Below are positions 38,801-46,179 of a stretch of DNA of 64,000 nt, in pieces (within the stretch, counting starts at the first letter, position 1; every line of letters starts with the position of its first letter). Below the pieces are notes generated by a model, which saw only the letters and a program-made list of their open reading frames with translations, was not told where the DNA came from and made no database searches. The stretch is from WVYX01 sp039592335 (lineage in GTDB: Bacteria > Gemmatimonadota > Gemmatimonadetes > Gemmatimonadales > GWC2-71-9). A program made the translations under genes and the position numbers. The stretch is taken from assembly GCA_039592335.1 (NCBI GenBank), contig JBDHBX010000016.1, positions 1 to 64,000 of the forward strand. Reading direction: 5' to 3'.

Positions 38801-38945
38801 GCGCCGGATGGCCTCGCAGGGCCAGCGGCTCGTGGGCCAGCCGAATGCGGATCCCAGGGGCCGGCGCGCGTGGTACCTGCGCAGCCAGCGGCCCCGCCAC
38901 GACTATCGCGGTCGTCAGTGCGAGGACTGCGCAGCGGCAGGACAC
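32823..38945 (-). CDS. sprA: SprA-family outer-membrane translocon protein (type IX secretion)
   Basis: This 2040-residue protein is close to SprA/Sov, the giant beta-barrel through which type IX substrates cross the outer membrane. A signal peptide (about 1-22) ends AGPLAA before Gln. SprA-type blocks follow, such as EIVRRVEVGNVTFRAPPFRF and FGVQAEAQLGPVDLSTIFAQQKG (about 235-290). Long stretches of alternating beta-strands fill the C-terminal 700 residues, ending in a short barrel-like strand. The GTG start has AGG 6 bases upstream. Other T9SS parts (PorL, PorM, PorV) are not in the window, so a full system is not shown. Confidence 0.85.
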   Translation of the reverse strand: MSCRCAVLALTTAIVVAGPLAAQVPRAPAPGIRIRLAHEPLALRGHPALDPGGWLGPRTTPALAAQRWEVATRELIARRRTARHQARFLAGLAPPLPARPDTPRRRVPIPRPEDLAEPVEEEPATLEALGRYADLGLDLQARLVMKFDRLRNVRCSAADVNTPGSGCQGGFPTPSFDEDFRVLAGGVVGDRFHVNVDFDTKREFTVNNNINVWYQGLEDEIVRRVEVGNVTFRAPPFRFITAAIPANSFGVQAEAQLGPVDLSTIFAQQKGSAVRTRTFRVGDATTQPVSFEARDLDFESGRFFFVVPPLELPQYPAIDALNIVPELLPDTLRPTGVRVYRLRAQVGREEDNPNLGGIEAVAVRTDSPQRVGPFSWELLAEGRDYYLDPSGVWFALANRLGADDFLAVSYTRASGDTVGTFPAVNGTGDTLQLVYEPRRGPEIPTYYHEMRNAYRIGGSGITRNTIRLTIVVNESEQPLGSTGTYLSTLGLAVAVDPSSIDEFNRVFPRTRDPSNGEPVRDFFVVFPHLTPFADATALAPGDRNDSLYRTPTYLLLSEAPPPLFHLRYNYEASGAGDRSTLSLGALQVREASEKLFIGERELARGRDYEIDYELGQVRFLSPDSLFLGPTEVRAQFEENQLFDFAPKTIFGLAGTYNLGSESRLYAIGLFQRDRTSLNRPQLGFEPQAGFMGGLGAELRFRGDGLTRVLDDLPLIETTVPSRLDVTGEVAVSNPNPNSTGIAYVEDFQQEAGFKVPLVEREFQLGSTPSSGRGLPPNYLGAGGGFSDQDAVPLVWQNLVRTPSGVIEFRPQDIDSTIVLTGTGIAIEPTLWLTLKPDTVGGAPDPVTGAPRWFLPHMPGPRWRSLTQPFGFGSGVGIDFSRSEFVEFWVLEDAEMKARQQSAILVIDLGTVFEDVVGPAPTSFQVQGSDTLFSGLQFEGAGTLDTERDSLTAVYNALTDDVGIRGDVVGTILNETSSEVLNDLPLCSVEDIAGLPTLVLGNLRAACTRRNRRLDTEDLDGDNRLDLSIGATAEDFLRYTFSIGDARYFVRNGVTHFDERGRPMTWRLYRIPLRIDSVQVGQPNLRQIEALRLSLVSPDVGVVEEEFWITLARMRFVGAPWVKRADTPIDGISGSTGELHGEVSAATVSTEDEQLGYESPPGTTDLPEETSQAFQFGVTQVNEKSLRVLAEDLRGGERAEVLVRFSAEADKNFLAYRRLRVWARGRGTGWTEGDLQFFVKVGQNEDNFYMYRAPARTDSWEPEVVVDLGRWLDLRAQIESAWLSGAPPSGAAQCGGDSTAYVACDGPYLVHVRDPGISPPNLARVSEVAAGILRVQETVTVSVAELWVDDVRLDDVVGDVGVAAAVDVHLAAADVAEFDFSYSLRDDRFRQFDQRPSYVTDAAARFAMLFRVDKLLPQSWGLSVPFRFRYNSTSADPFFLQNTDVLADRLTNLRDPKGSVTSWDVAVRRVKRGETAVERALVDPVTVQVRGDKASNTTSFTNAETRNRSGRLVYDNVPGPKTVQGAPGFLISLVNSLPDWISESEFGKSLRSSRLRWNPFRLTYASTFTNNQTDRVTFRVPVHLERDTAQTVLPSIVHTWRNEVGFDFRPYSSFAIRLNWSSTRDLQDYGDTTVVSGLLQQERGNLFGWDIGFERWRTLTTGLNIAPVVSSWLRPRFVFTTRYQFTRDPNQRVPVISTDSTLKTPETIGNARHAEFGALLDVARLVRGLAGDSGIVTSIFAIFLPGDFTIARDLRSSFDRAAFSADLGYRLALGGLDAFRTQDGVPATATGDMESLIWGGGLRLPLGGLFRLSYRNLTNTVWSRRGDLQTQVIQRSREWPSMNFSWAYSPSSSIRSVISSVSAGLQYRVVRASNVQPVSALGGSDSVVTENNSRYLTPTLTLSWSPGITTAVQFTNAKTEAVTSGNRTESQRTAWGASANFGWSLPTSIVRSGNRVQTSVAFNSSTQAVCLLQTGAVGCRSVSDSRRNQLDIRMDTGFTQSLRGGMTFSYILTDQRQTSQTLSQIVFTIYADINFVSGQVR

Positions 38946-38969
38946 TTTGACCTGAAAGCGGGGTAGGCC

Positions 38970-38998
38970 TTGTTAGAGGTGAGGTTTCGCAATATAAT
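38970..38998 (+). promoter_or_regulatory. Sigma-70 promoter of lptFG, overlapping a possible sprA promoter
   Basis: TTGTTA (38970-38975), a 17-base spacer and a perfect TATAAT (38993-38998) lie 41 bases before the lptF ATG. On the opposite strand TTGCCT, 17 bases and CATTAT overlap the same AT-rich core and could serve sprA. The spacer between the two divergent genes is only 94 bases. Confidence 0.7.
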
Positions 38999-39039
38999 GC
39001 CGGCTCAAGTCATTACAGGCAAGTAAGTTACGGAACTCA

Positions 39040-40524
39040 ATGAGCATTCTGACCCGGTATCTGCTCAAGCAGCACGCGAGGCCTTTCCTTTTTGCCCTCT
39101 CGGCGCTGACCTGCTTCGAGCTGATCCGCCAGATCGCCCGCAAGCTGGGCGACCTCATGGGGAAGGGCCTCCCATGGACGGTGATCCTGGAGTTCTTCCT
39201 CCTCACGATCCCGTTCCTCATAGCGATCACGCTCTCCATGGCCGTGTTGGTGGCCGTGCTCTACACGATGAGCACGATGTCCGGCGACCGCGAGTTGACC
39301 GCGATGCGGGCGGGCGGCGTTTCCTTGGGGCAGCTCCTGCGGCCGCTCCTCGCCGCCGCCACCGTGGTGGCCTTCGTCTCGTTCCTGTTCGGCGATCAGA
39401 TCCTGCCCCGCACCAACCACCGGTTGCGCAGCCTGATGACCGATATCTACCGCACGAAGCCAACGTTCTCCCTCAAGGAGCACGTGATCAATGAAGTGCA
39501 GCGCGGTCGGGTCATGCTGCGCACGGCACAGATCGACCCGGCCACCTACCTGATGCGCGACGTCACCCTCTACAACCTGGAGGAGGCGGTGCGCAACCGC
39601 ACGATCTACGCCGACAGCGGGTACCTCGCGTTCGCCCCCAACCAGGAGGATCTACACCTCACGTTGTACGATGGCTCGATCCACGAGTTCGAGCGGGACA
39701 ACCCGCGCACCTTCCAGCAAACCGAGTTCACCCGCCAGCTGATCCTCGTGCGCGGGGTGGGCAGCGAGTTCATGCGCCGCGAGACCGATGATTACCGGGG
39801 CGATCGGGAGATGGGCGTGTGCCAGCTGGAGGACGTGGCGCTTGAGGCGCGGCGCGACCGGCTGCGGCTGGAGCGGCAGGCAGATGCCGCCGCGTTGAAC
39901 GGCCTCCGCACGCTGGTGGGTCTCCCGGAGATTCCCCCCGATACGGCCGTGCCGGCGCTGCGCGGCAACCTCTACTGCAGCACCCTGGCGTGGCTCAAGA
40001 CGTGGATCCGGCCGGCCGAACTCGAGGCCCAGGAGGCCCGGGCCGATTCAATCGCGCAGCGGCGCTTCGAGGACGACTATCAGCAGGCCGAGCTCGTGCG
40101 ACACTTCCGACCGCGCGATCGCTCCAACCAGGTGCGGCTCCTGCGAGAGCGCACCAAGACCTCACTGACGCGCGAGTGGGTCTACCTCGTGGAGCTCCAC
40201 AAGAAGGGCTCGATCGCGCTGGCCTGCATCGTGTTCGTCCTTGTGGGCGTACCGCTCGCCTTGCGCTTCCCGCGCGGCGGCATGGGCCTGGTGTTGGGCG
40301 CGGGGATGGCCGTCTTCGCGGTGTACTACGTCGGCCTCATCGCGGGCGAGTCCCTGGCGAACCGGCTGGTCATCCCGCCGTTCTGGGCCATGTACGCCTC
40401 GAACATCCTGGTGGGGGCGATCGGGATCTTCGGTCTGTGGCTGGTGCAGCGGCAGGGCACCACTCCTCCACCGCCGATCCCGGTGCGAGTGTGGCGCCGG
40501 CTCAGGAAGCGCAGCACCACGTGA
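39040..40524 (+). CDS. lptF: LPS export permease LptF (with long insertion)
   Basis: The 494-residue YjgP/YjgQ permease has three membrane helices at each end (about 15-120 and 385-480) and a central periplasmic jellyroll. LptF with LptG extracts LPS from the inner membrane for transport to LptD. The protein is about 130 residues longer than most LptF; the extra length is a charged, partly helical segment at about 245-375. It overlaps lptG by 4 bases. Confidence 0.88.
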   Translation: MSILTRYLLKQHARPFLFALSALTCFELIRQIARKLGDLMGKGLPWTVILEFFLLTIPFLIAITLSMAVLVAVLYTMSTMSGDRELTAMRAGGVSLGQLLRPLLAAATVVAFVSFLFGDQILPRTNHRLRSLMTDIYRTKPTFSLKEHVINEVQRGRVMLRTAQIDPATYLMRDVTLYNLEEAVRNRTIYADSGYLAFAPNQEDLHLTLYDGSIHEFERDNPRTFQQTEFTRQLILVRGVGSEFMRRETDDYRGDREMGVCQLEDVALEARRDRLRLERQADAAALNGLRTLVGLPEIPPDTAVPALRGNLYCSTLAWLKTWIRPAELEAQEARADSIAQRRFEDDYQQAELVRHFRPRDRSNQVRLLRERTKTSLTREWVYLVELHKKGSIALACIVFVLVGVPLALRFPRGGMGLVLGAGMAVFAVYYVGLIAGESLANRLVIPPFWAMYASNILVGAIGIFGLWLVQRQGTTPPPPIPVRVWRRLRKRSTT

Positions 40525-41603
40525 TCCCGCGCATCCTGGACCGCTATCTCGTCAAGGAGTGGGTCAAGATCTTCGTGCTCGCGGGGCTGGGGCTTCCGCT
40601 GTTCGTCATCATCATCGAGCTCGCGGAGAACCTGGACCAATACCTCATCATGGACCTCGAGCCGGCGGCAATCGCGCTGGGGTACTTCTTCAGCCTGCCC
40701 GACCGGATCTTCCTCATCCTCCCCGCCGCCGTGCTGTACGCCACGGTGTTCAGCGTCGGGAACATGAATCGGCACTCCGAGCTCACCGCCGCCAAGGCGT
40801 CGGGCCGCGGCATGCACCGGGTCGTGCTCCCGGTGCTCTTCGCCGCCACCATGGCGGCGGCGTTGGGGCTCGTGATCGGCGAGCTGGCACCGCCCGCGAC
40901 GCGGCGCCAGCTGGAGCTACTGGGGGAGGAACAGCGCCGCTCTCAGACCTCGCGCTACAACTTCGTGTACCGGGCCGAGGAGGGATGGGTTTATCAGGTC
41001 CGGCAACTCAACACCACGCGCTACCAGATGCGGGATGTGGTGCTCGAGCGAGAGGGAACCGGCACCGAGTACCCCACGCTCGCCGTGCAGGCGCGTCGTG
41101 CCCAGTGGGATACGACCGAAGGACGCTGGACGCTCTCCAACGGTCGCTTCCGCGTGATCAGCGGGGCACCGACCGAGATGGCATTCGCCTTCGACTCGAT
41201 GCGGATGCGCAGCCTGGTGGAGTATCCCGCCGACCTATTGGTGGAACCCAAGAAGCCCCAGGAGATGCGCTACGGCGAGCTGCGGCGCTACGTGGACGCC
41301 CTGGAACGCTCGGGGGGCGACGGGCGGCTGCTGCGTGTGGAGCTGGCGCTCAAGCTCGCCGTGCCCTTCACGTGCATCATCATCGCGTTCTTCTCGATCC
41401 CGTTCGTGGCCGGCGGGCCGCGCGTGAGCGGCGCCTGGGGGGTCGCCGTTGCCCTGGCGACCTCCATCGTGTTCCTGGTGCTGGTGCAGCTCTCCCGCAC
41501 CGTCGGCTCCGGGGGGCTCATCCCGCCGACCCTGGCAGCCTGGGTGCCCAACATCGCGTTCGGCGTGACCGGACTGTGGATGTTTCGGCGAGCACCCACC
41601 TAG
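40521..41603 (+). CDS. lptG: LPS export permease LptG
   Basis: This 360-residue YjgP/YjgQ permease is of normal family length. Membrane helices lie near 15-35, 60-80, 98-120 and in the last 100 residues, with a periplasmic domain between. The start is GTG at 40521, overlapping the lptF stop as GTGA; a longer frame lies inside lptF and is rejected. It forms the LptB2FG core with LptF; LptB is not in the window. Confidence 0.9.
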   Translation: MIPRILDRYLVKEWVKIFVLAGLGLPLFVIIIELAENLDQYLIMDLEPAAIALGYFFSLPDRIFLILPAAVLYATVFSVGNMNRHSELTAAKASGRGMHRVVLPVLFAATMAAALGLVIGELAPPATRRQLELLGEEQRRSQTSRYNFVYRAEEGWVYQVRQLNTTRYQMRDVVLEREGTGTEYPTLAVQARRAQWDTTEGRWTLSNGRFRVISGAPTEMAFAFDSMRMRSLVEYPADLLVEPKKPQEMRYGELRRYVDALERSGGDGRLLRVELALKLAVPFTCIIIAFFSIPFVAGGPRVSGAWGVAVALATSIVFLVLVQLSRTVGSGGLIPPTLAAWVPNIAFGVTGLWMFRRAPT

Positions 41604-41624
41604 GCGGACACCCACTCAAAGAAG

Positions 41625-41653
41625 AAGCGGGGGCTCGTAGGAGCCCCCGCTTT
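41625..41653 (+). terminator. Terminator after lptFG
   Basis: A perfect 12-bp stem (41625-41636 with 41641-41652) with a GTAG loop is followed by a short T tract (TTTG). It lies 21 bases past the lptG stop. Confidence 0.8.
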
Positions 41654-41671
41654 GCACTCGCGGCACCTGTG

Positions 41672-41700
41672 TTGGCAGCCCGGCAGCCGGCCACTAGCTT
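41672..41700 (+). promoter_or_regulatory. Candidate promoter of the NhaC-like gene
   Basis: TTGGCA (41672-41677), a 17-base spacer and TAGCTT (41695-41700) lie 38 bases before the ATG, directly after the lptFG terminator. The -35 matches at five of six positions; the -10 is weaker. Confidence 0.5.
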
Positions 41701-41737
41701 GGGGCAATTCGCCGCCAACCCTGGACCGGGGACGCAC

Positions 41738-43165
41738 ATGGCATCCTACGGCTGGCTGTCCATCCTCCCGCCGGTGGTCGCGATCGGGCTCGCGATCAAG
41801 ACCAAACAGGTTTACCTCTCGCTCGCGCTCTTCGTGTGGCTGGGGTGGACCATCATGAGCGGCTGGAACCCGGTAGCCGGTCTCATCGAGTCGGTCAACG
41901 TCTACGTTGACGCCGTGACCGACCTCGACAACGCGCGGGTCCTCATGTTCAGCGTGCTCATCGGGTCCATGATCACGCTCACCCAGGCCTCCGGCGGCAT
42001 GGAGGGCTTCGTGCAGCGTGTGGAACGGTGGGGGGTCGCCCGCTCACGGCGCTCCGTGGGACTCCTCACCGTGGGCGTGAGCATGGCGGTCTTTCTCGAG
42101 TCCAACTTCGGCCTCCTCGTGTCGGGCTCGGTGGCACGCCCCCTGTACGACAAGTGCCGCATCTCCCGGGAGAAGCTGAGCTACATCATCGACGCGACCT
42201 GCTCGCCCAAGTGCATCCTCATCGGCAGCCTGCTGCCGCTGAACGCGTGGGGCGCGTACGTGGTCGCGCTGCTGGCGGCGCAGGACGTCGAGCGGCCGGC
42301 GGCGCTGCTGATCGCCTCGGTGCCCCTGAACTTCTACAGCCTGCTGGCCATCCTGCTCGCCGTGTGGGTGGTGCTATCCGGGTGGAACCTGGGGTCCATG
42401 CGTGAGGCCGAGCGCCGCGTGGCCGAGGAGGGCAAGCTCCTGCGCGACGGAGCCAAGCCGCTCATCTCCGAGGAGGTCTCCCAAGAGCGGGCCAAGGAAG
42501 GTGTGCCGAAGCGGGCAATCAACATGGTGCTCCCCATCGCAGCCATGGTGCTCATGGTGCCGGTCGTGCTCTGGCTCACCGGGGACGGCGACCTCTCCAG
42601 CGGCAGTGGCTCCCAGGCGGTGCTCTGGGGGGTGATCGTCGGCGTGCTGGTCGCGGTGGCCTCCTACCGACTCCAGGGCATCCTGACGATCCAGGAGTCG
42701 ACGGAGGAGATCATCAAGGGAATCCAGGGACTCGTGCCGCTGGTGATCGTCCTCTCGCTGGCCTTTGCCATCGGCGCTACCACCCGCTCCCTCGGCACCG
42801 GCGTGTTCGTCGCCCAGGCGGCCCAGGCCACGCTCGCGACGGGACTCATTCCCGCCGTCGTGTTCCTGCTCGCCTGCTTCATCGCATTCTCGACGGGTAC
42901 GTCGTGGGGCACCTTTGCCATCATGATCCCGATCGTGATCCCCATGGTGGAGTTGCTCGGGCTCAACGGCCCACTCGCGATCGCGGCGGCGCTCGGGGGC
43001 GGGATTTTCGGCGATCACTGCTCGCCCATCTCCGACACGACCATCGTGGCCTCGATGGCGTCGGCCACCGACCACATCGACCACGTCCGCACGCAGCTGC
43101 CGTACGCACTGCTGGCGGCAGCGGCGGCGACCGTCCTGTTCCTGGTTTTCGGGTTCGTGCTTTGA
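41738..43165 (+). CDS. NhaC-family Na+/H+ antiporter-like transporter
   Basis: The 475-residue polytopic protein has about 11 membrane helices. It has the NhaC-family patterns: a half-helix region 'FLESNFGLLVSGSV', 'CSPKCILIG' in the first repeat, and 'GTSWGTFAIMIPI' with 'GDHCSPISDTTIVAS' in the second. Such proteins exchange Na+ (or other substrates such as organic acids) for protons. The ATG at 41738 has GGGGA about 8 bases upstream. Substrate cannot be set from sequence. It has its own promoter and no operon partner. Confidence 0.85.
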   Translation: MASYGWLSILPPVVAIGLAIKTKQVYLSLALFVWLGWTIMSGWNPVAGLIESVNVYVDAVTDLDNARVLMFSVLIGSMITLTQASGGMEGFVQRVERWGVARSRRSVGLLTVGVSMAVFLESNFGLLVSGSVARPLYDKCRISREKLSYIIDATCSPKCILIGSLLPLNAWGAYVVALLAAQDVERPAALLIASVPLNFYSLLAILLAVWVVLSGWNLGSMREAERRVAEEGKLLRDGAKPLISEEVSQERAKEGVPKRAINMVLPIAAMVLMVPVVLWLTGDGDLSSGSGSQAVLWGVIVGVLVAVASYRLQGILTIQESTEEIIKGIQGLVPLVIVLSLAFAIGATTRSLGTGVFVAQAAQATLATGLIPAVVFLLACFIAFSTGTSWGTFAIMIPIVIPMVELLGLNGPLAIAAALGGGIFGDHCSPISDTTIVASMASATDHIDHVRTQLPYALLAAAAATVLFLVFGFVL

Positions 43166-43278
43166 GCTGACGGGATGAGGCGGCAGCGGGCCCGCACCGG
43201 AGACCCGACCCCACTACTCCCGATCCGACGGCGCCCCTCTCTTGTCGGCGCCGGGGCGGCCCTGCAGTTTCAGCCCCT

Positions 43279-44205
43279 ATGAAGACACTCCGCACGTTGG
43301 CATACGTCACGGCCGCGTTCGCCTTCACCATCATCGTGCTCGGCTTCGTGGTGCGCATTACCGAGTCGGGCATGGGGTGCGGCGACGACTGGCCGCTCTG
43401 CAACGGCAGGATCATCCCCGCGTTCGACAACGCCCAGACGGTGGTCGAGTTCGCACACCGGCTGGCCGTGCTGGGGCTCACGGCCCTCACGGTGGTGACG
43501 GCGGTTTACGCCTACAAACTGCGCGGGTCTCCGGGGGGCTCGGGCCCCGGCGGGACCCTCCGCCCGGCGATGCTGGCGGTGGTCCTGCTGGTAGTGCAAT
43601 CCCTGCTGGGGGCCGTCACAGTGAAGCTGGAGCTCCCACCGCACACCGTGATTCTCCACCTCGGCGCGGGGCTCGGCCTGCTGGCCGCCTTGGTCGTGTT
43701 GGGTTTGCGAGCCAGCGTCCACGCGGGGAGCACGGCTCCGCCGCCCGGAATCGCGACCGGACGGGGGGGCATCATCGGCGCGACGGTGCTCGCCGCGGCC
43801 GTCATCTTGATGGGGGGGATGGTGGCCACTACCGGGGCGGCTCCGGCCTGCCAGGGCTTCCCCCTGTGCAATGGACAGCTCTGGCCCACCGCGAACGCGA
43901 CCGGTCTGCCGCACATCCACTGGACGCATCGCCTGCTCGCCTACGCCCTCTTCTTCCACCTGATCGGCATGGGGCTGGGGTTGAGGCGCAAACAGGTGGC
44001 GCGGCGCGTTCAGGACGCAGCCTGGATCGTGGCGGGCCTCGGCGTGGCACAGGTCATCGTGGGCGCCGTCATGGTGCTGTCGCTGCTCATGCCCGTGTGG
44101 CGCGCGCTACACGCGGCACTGGGCACGGCGATCTGGGTCGGCTTGGTCTACCTGTTGTGGCTCGCGCCGAAGGCGCCGGCCGCGGCCGCGAGCTCCGACA
44201 CCTGA
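43279..44205 (+). CDS. ctaA: Heme A synthase (COX15/CtaA family)
   Basis: This 308-residue protein has eight membrane helices in two similar halves. The four conserved heme-ligand or catalytic His residues are visible in EFAHRLA, ILHLGAG, HWTHRLL and ALHAALG. Two Cys-containing loops, MGCGDDWPLCNG and PACQGFPLCNG, are the extracellular Cys pairs of the family. It converts heme O to heme A for aa3-type cytochrome oxidases. No ctaB lies in the window. Confidence 0.9.
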   Translation: MKTLRTLAYVTAAFAFTIIVLGFVVRITESGMGCGDDWPLCNGRIIPAFDNAQTVVEFAHRLAVLGLTALTVVTAVYAYKLRGSPGGSGPGGTLRPAMLAVVLLVVQSLLGAVTVKLELPPHTVILHLGAGLGLLAALVVLGLRASVHAGSTAPPPGIATGRGGIIGATVLAAAVILMGGMVATTGAAPACQGFPLCNGQLWPTANATGLPHIHWTHRLLAYALFFHLIGMGLGLRRKQVARRVQDAAWIVAGLGVAQVIVGAVMVLSLLMPVWRALHAALGTAIWVGLVYLLWLAPKAPAAAASSDT

Positions 44206-44210
44206 CGCAG

Positions 44211-44238
44211 CGGGGCCGGGCAAGCACGCCCGGCCCCG
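44211..44238. terminator. Terminator-like hairpin between convergent genes
   Basis: A perfect 11-bp GC stem (44211-44221 with 44228-44238, loop of 6) sits between the converging ctaA and M24 peptidase genes. No T tract is present, but symmetry and location fit a bidirectional terminator. Confidence 0.55.
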
Positions 44239-44267
44239 GTACGATCCACTCCGTTTGCGGCGACGGC

Positions 44268-45434
44268 TCACACGATCAGGTCGGTCTGCGGCACGGCCGG
44301 AGTCACCTCGGGCCCGTCCGGCCCTAGCACCACGTTGATCTCGCTGCGCACGCCGAACCGTCCCGGCAGGTAGATCCCCGGCTCCACCGAGAAGGCCACT
44401 CCCTCCAGGAGCTCCCGCACATCGTGCGTCTCGAAGTCGTCCAGGTGCGGGCCCGAGCCGTGCAGATCGAGGTCGATCGAGTGCCCGGTCCGGTGGGTGA
44501 ACGCTTCACCATAGCCTGCTGCCGTGATCACGTCGCGCGACACGTTGTCGAGCACCGCCCCACTCAGTTTCTCCCCGCTGCGGGGGGCCTGGCGGAGCCG
44601 CTCCACCACGGCGTCGCGGGCGCCGCGCACCGTCTCCCACACGGTCACGACCTCGTCGGGCGGCGTGCCGGTGAACGCCATCCACGTCTGGTCGGCCCAC
44701 ACCGTCTTGGGCGACGGACGCGCCCACAGATCCAATAGCACCACTTCGTCGGCCGCCAGCGTGCGGTCCGTGGACTCGTTGGGCGAGTAGTGCGGGTCCG
44801 CCGCGTGCGGGCCGAAGGCCACGATGGGCGGGTCCTCGGTCTGGAGCCCTGCCCCCGCGAGCTGCTCCAGCACGCTGCGCTGCACCGCCACCTCGGTGGC
44901 CGTCCCCACCTGCTGAATCACCAGCCTGAGGGTGCCGCGGGCAATCTCAGCAATCGCCTCCGCCGCTCGGCGGTGGTCCTCCAGCTCGGTCGTCGACCAG
45001 CGCGAGGCGAACTCGGTGACCAGGGGTGCGGACGGAAGCAGGGTGGCACCCAGGCGTTTCAGCAGCTCGACCACGCCACCGGGTACCATGTCGAGGTAGG
45101 GCACCGCGTTCTCCGGTGAGATCTCCATGGCGACCCGCCGGCCCCGCACGAGCGACGTGAGGTGCTGGTGCAGCTCCTGCCAGGTCGTGTACGTGTTGTA
45201 CTCACCGGGGAAGTCACCCACCGCGGGGCGGTCGATGTTGCTCACCACCAGCTGCGGCGGCCCTACAGCGGGGAGCCAGATGAAGAGACGGCGAGTGAGC
45301 ATTCCCGTCTCCCCCAGCATCCTCCGCGCAATCGGATTGCCGTCGTGGAAGTCGTACACCAACCACCCGTCGAGGCCGCGTTGCTTCAGCGTGGCGCCGA
45401 GGGCATCGAAATCGAAAGCCTGTAATGTGCTCAT
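44268..45434 (-). CDS. M24-family metallopeptidase (Xaa-Pro peptidase type)
   Basis: The 388-residue protein has a creatinase-like N-terminal domain (1-150) and a pita-bread M24 domain (155-388). Metal-ligand segments can be seen: DLWARP, THRTGHSIDLDLHG (His), SVEPGIYLPG (Glu) and RSEINVVLG (Glu). The usual first ligand Asp (LLDLGA...) is kept as LLDLWA. The start at 45434 has GAGG 8 bases upstream; the open frame continues into the upstream gene. It follows the V4R-like gene by 10 bases. Confidence 0.85.
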   Translation of the reverse strand: MSTLQAFDFDALGATLKQRGLDGWLVYDFHDGNPIARRMLGETGMLTRRLFIWLPAVGPPQLVVSNIDRPAVGDFPGEYNTYTTWQELHQHLTSLVRGRRVAMEISPENAVPYLDMVPGGVVELLKRLGATLLPSAPLVTEFASRWSTTELEDHRRAAEAIAEIARGTLRLVIQQVGTATEVAVQRSVLEQLAGAGLQTEDPPIVAFGPHAADPHYSPNESTDRTLAADEVVLLDLWARPSPKTVWADQTWMAFTGTPPDEVVTVWETVRGARDAVVERLRQAPRSGEKLSGAVLDNVSRDVITAAGYGEAFTHRTGHSIDLDLHGSGPHLDDFETHDVRELLEGVAFSVEPGIYLPGRFGVRSEINVVLGPDGPEVTPAVPQTDLIV

Positions 45435-45444
45435 CTGAGGTTCC

Positions 45445-46071
45445 TCACCGCGCGCTCGCCGTGTGCCAGCGGCAGCTGGACGCGCTCTTGGCTCGGCAGG
45501 TCTCGTGCAACACCGCCCCGTCGAAGTCGGTGAATGTCCGCAGGATGGCCGCCATGGCGGATCCGTACAGCCCGCAGGCGCTCCCGTCGGTCGTGGCGTC
45601 TGCGGAGGGCGCATCGCCCGCCACCGCAACGAGCTGCCCCTCCGACCGCACCAGTTCCACATCCAGCACCTCCCACACCACCTGCCGCACCAGCCGCATC
45701 CCGAGGCGATGGCGTGCGAACCTGGGGAGTACCCGCCTCAAGCCACGAGACAGTGGCGAGACCCGCGCCGTACCGAGCCGTGCCGCCCTCCGGCCGGCGT
45801 CCGCAAAGACCATCCCGGCATCCGTGCGCCGCCCCGCCAGCCGCAGCAGGGCCGTCGCCTCGGCCCGATCGACCCGCAGGTTCCTCCGGGCCATGCGCCG
45901 AAAGCGGTCGATCTGCATGGCCACTGTCCGACTCGTGCCGAGCCGCTTCGCAGCGACCTCGCGACGGAACTCTTCCGATTCGTCGGGCGGGGGCGAATCC
46001 AGGTGCTGCATCGCCTCGAGCACCGACAGCGGAACGATCGCGTGAACCGGACGGCCGGGTTGGGTGTTCAT
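45445..46071 (-). CDS. V4R-like domain protein of unknown function
   Basis: The 208-residue product has a basic helical N-terminal half and a C-terminal part ending in CGLYGSAMAAILRTF then ETCRAKSASSCRWH. The spaced Cys residues in a small alpha/beta domain resemble the 4-vinyl-reductase (V4R) sensor domain, which binds small ligands or metals. This call is tentative. The ATG at 46071 lacks a clear ribosome site. It diverges from the ECF sigma factor gene and precedes the M24 peptidase gene. Confidence 0.5.
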   Translation of the reverse strand: MNTQPGRPVHAIVPLSVLEAMQHLDSPPPDESEEFRREVAAKRLGTSRTVAMQIDRFRRMARRNLRVDRAEATALLRLAGRRTDAGMVFADAGRRAARLGTARVSPLSRGLRRVLPRFARHRLGMRLVRQVVWEVLDVELVRSEGQLVAVAGDAPSADATTDGSACGLYGSAMAAILRTFTDFDGAVLHETCRAKSASSCRWHTASAR

Positions 46072-46179
46072 GGAAGGAGTGAGATAACCGGTGGATTCGG
46101 CGCGGAAGTTAGCCCAAGGTCTGGCACGATACCAGAGCCGTTGCGCCGATTGGGTCGCAAGGCGATTGTATGCTGCATC

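Noticed and set aside
43229..43253. Short inverted repeat before ctaA
   Set aside because: Only 7 bp with an 11-base loop and no T tract; common by chance at this GC content.
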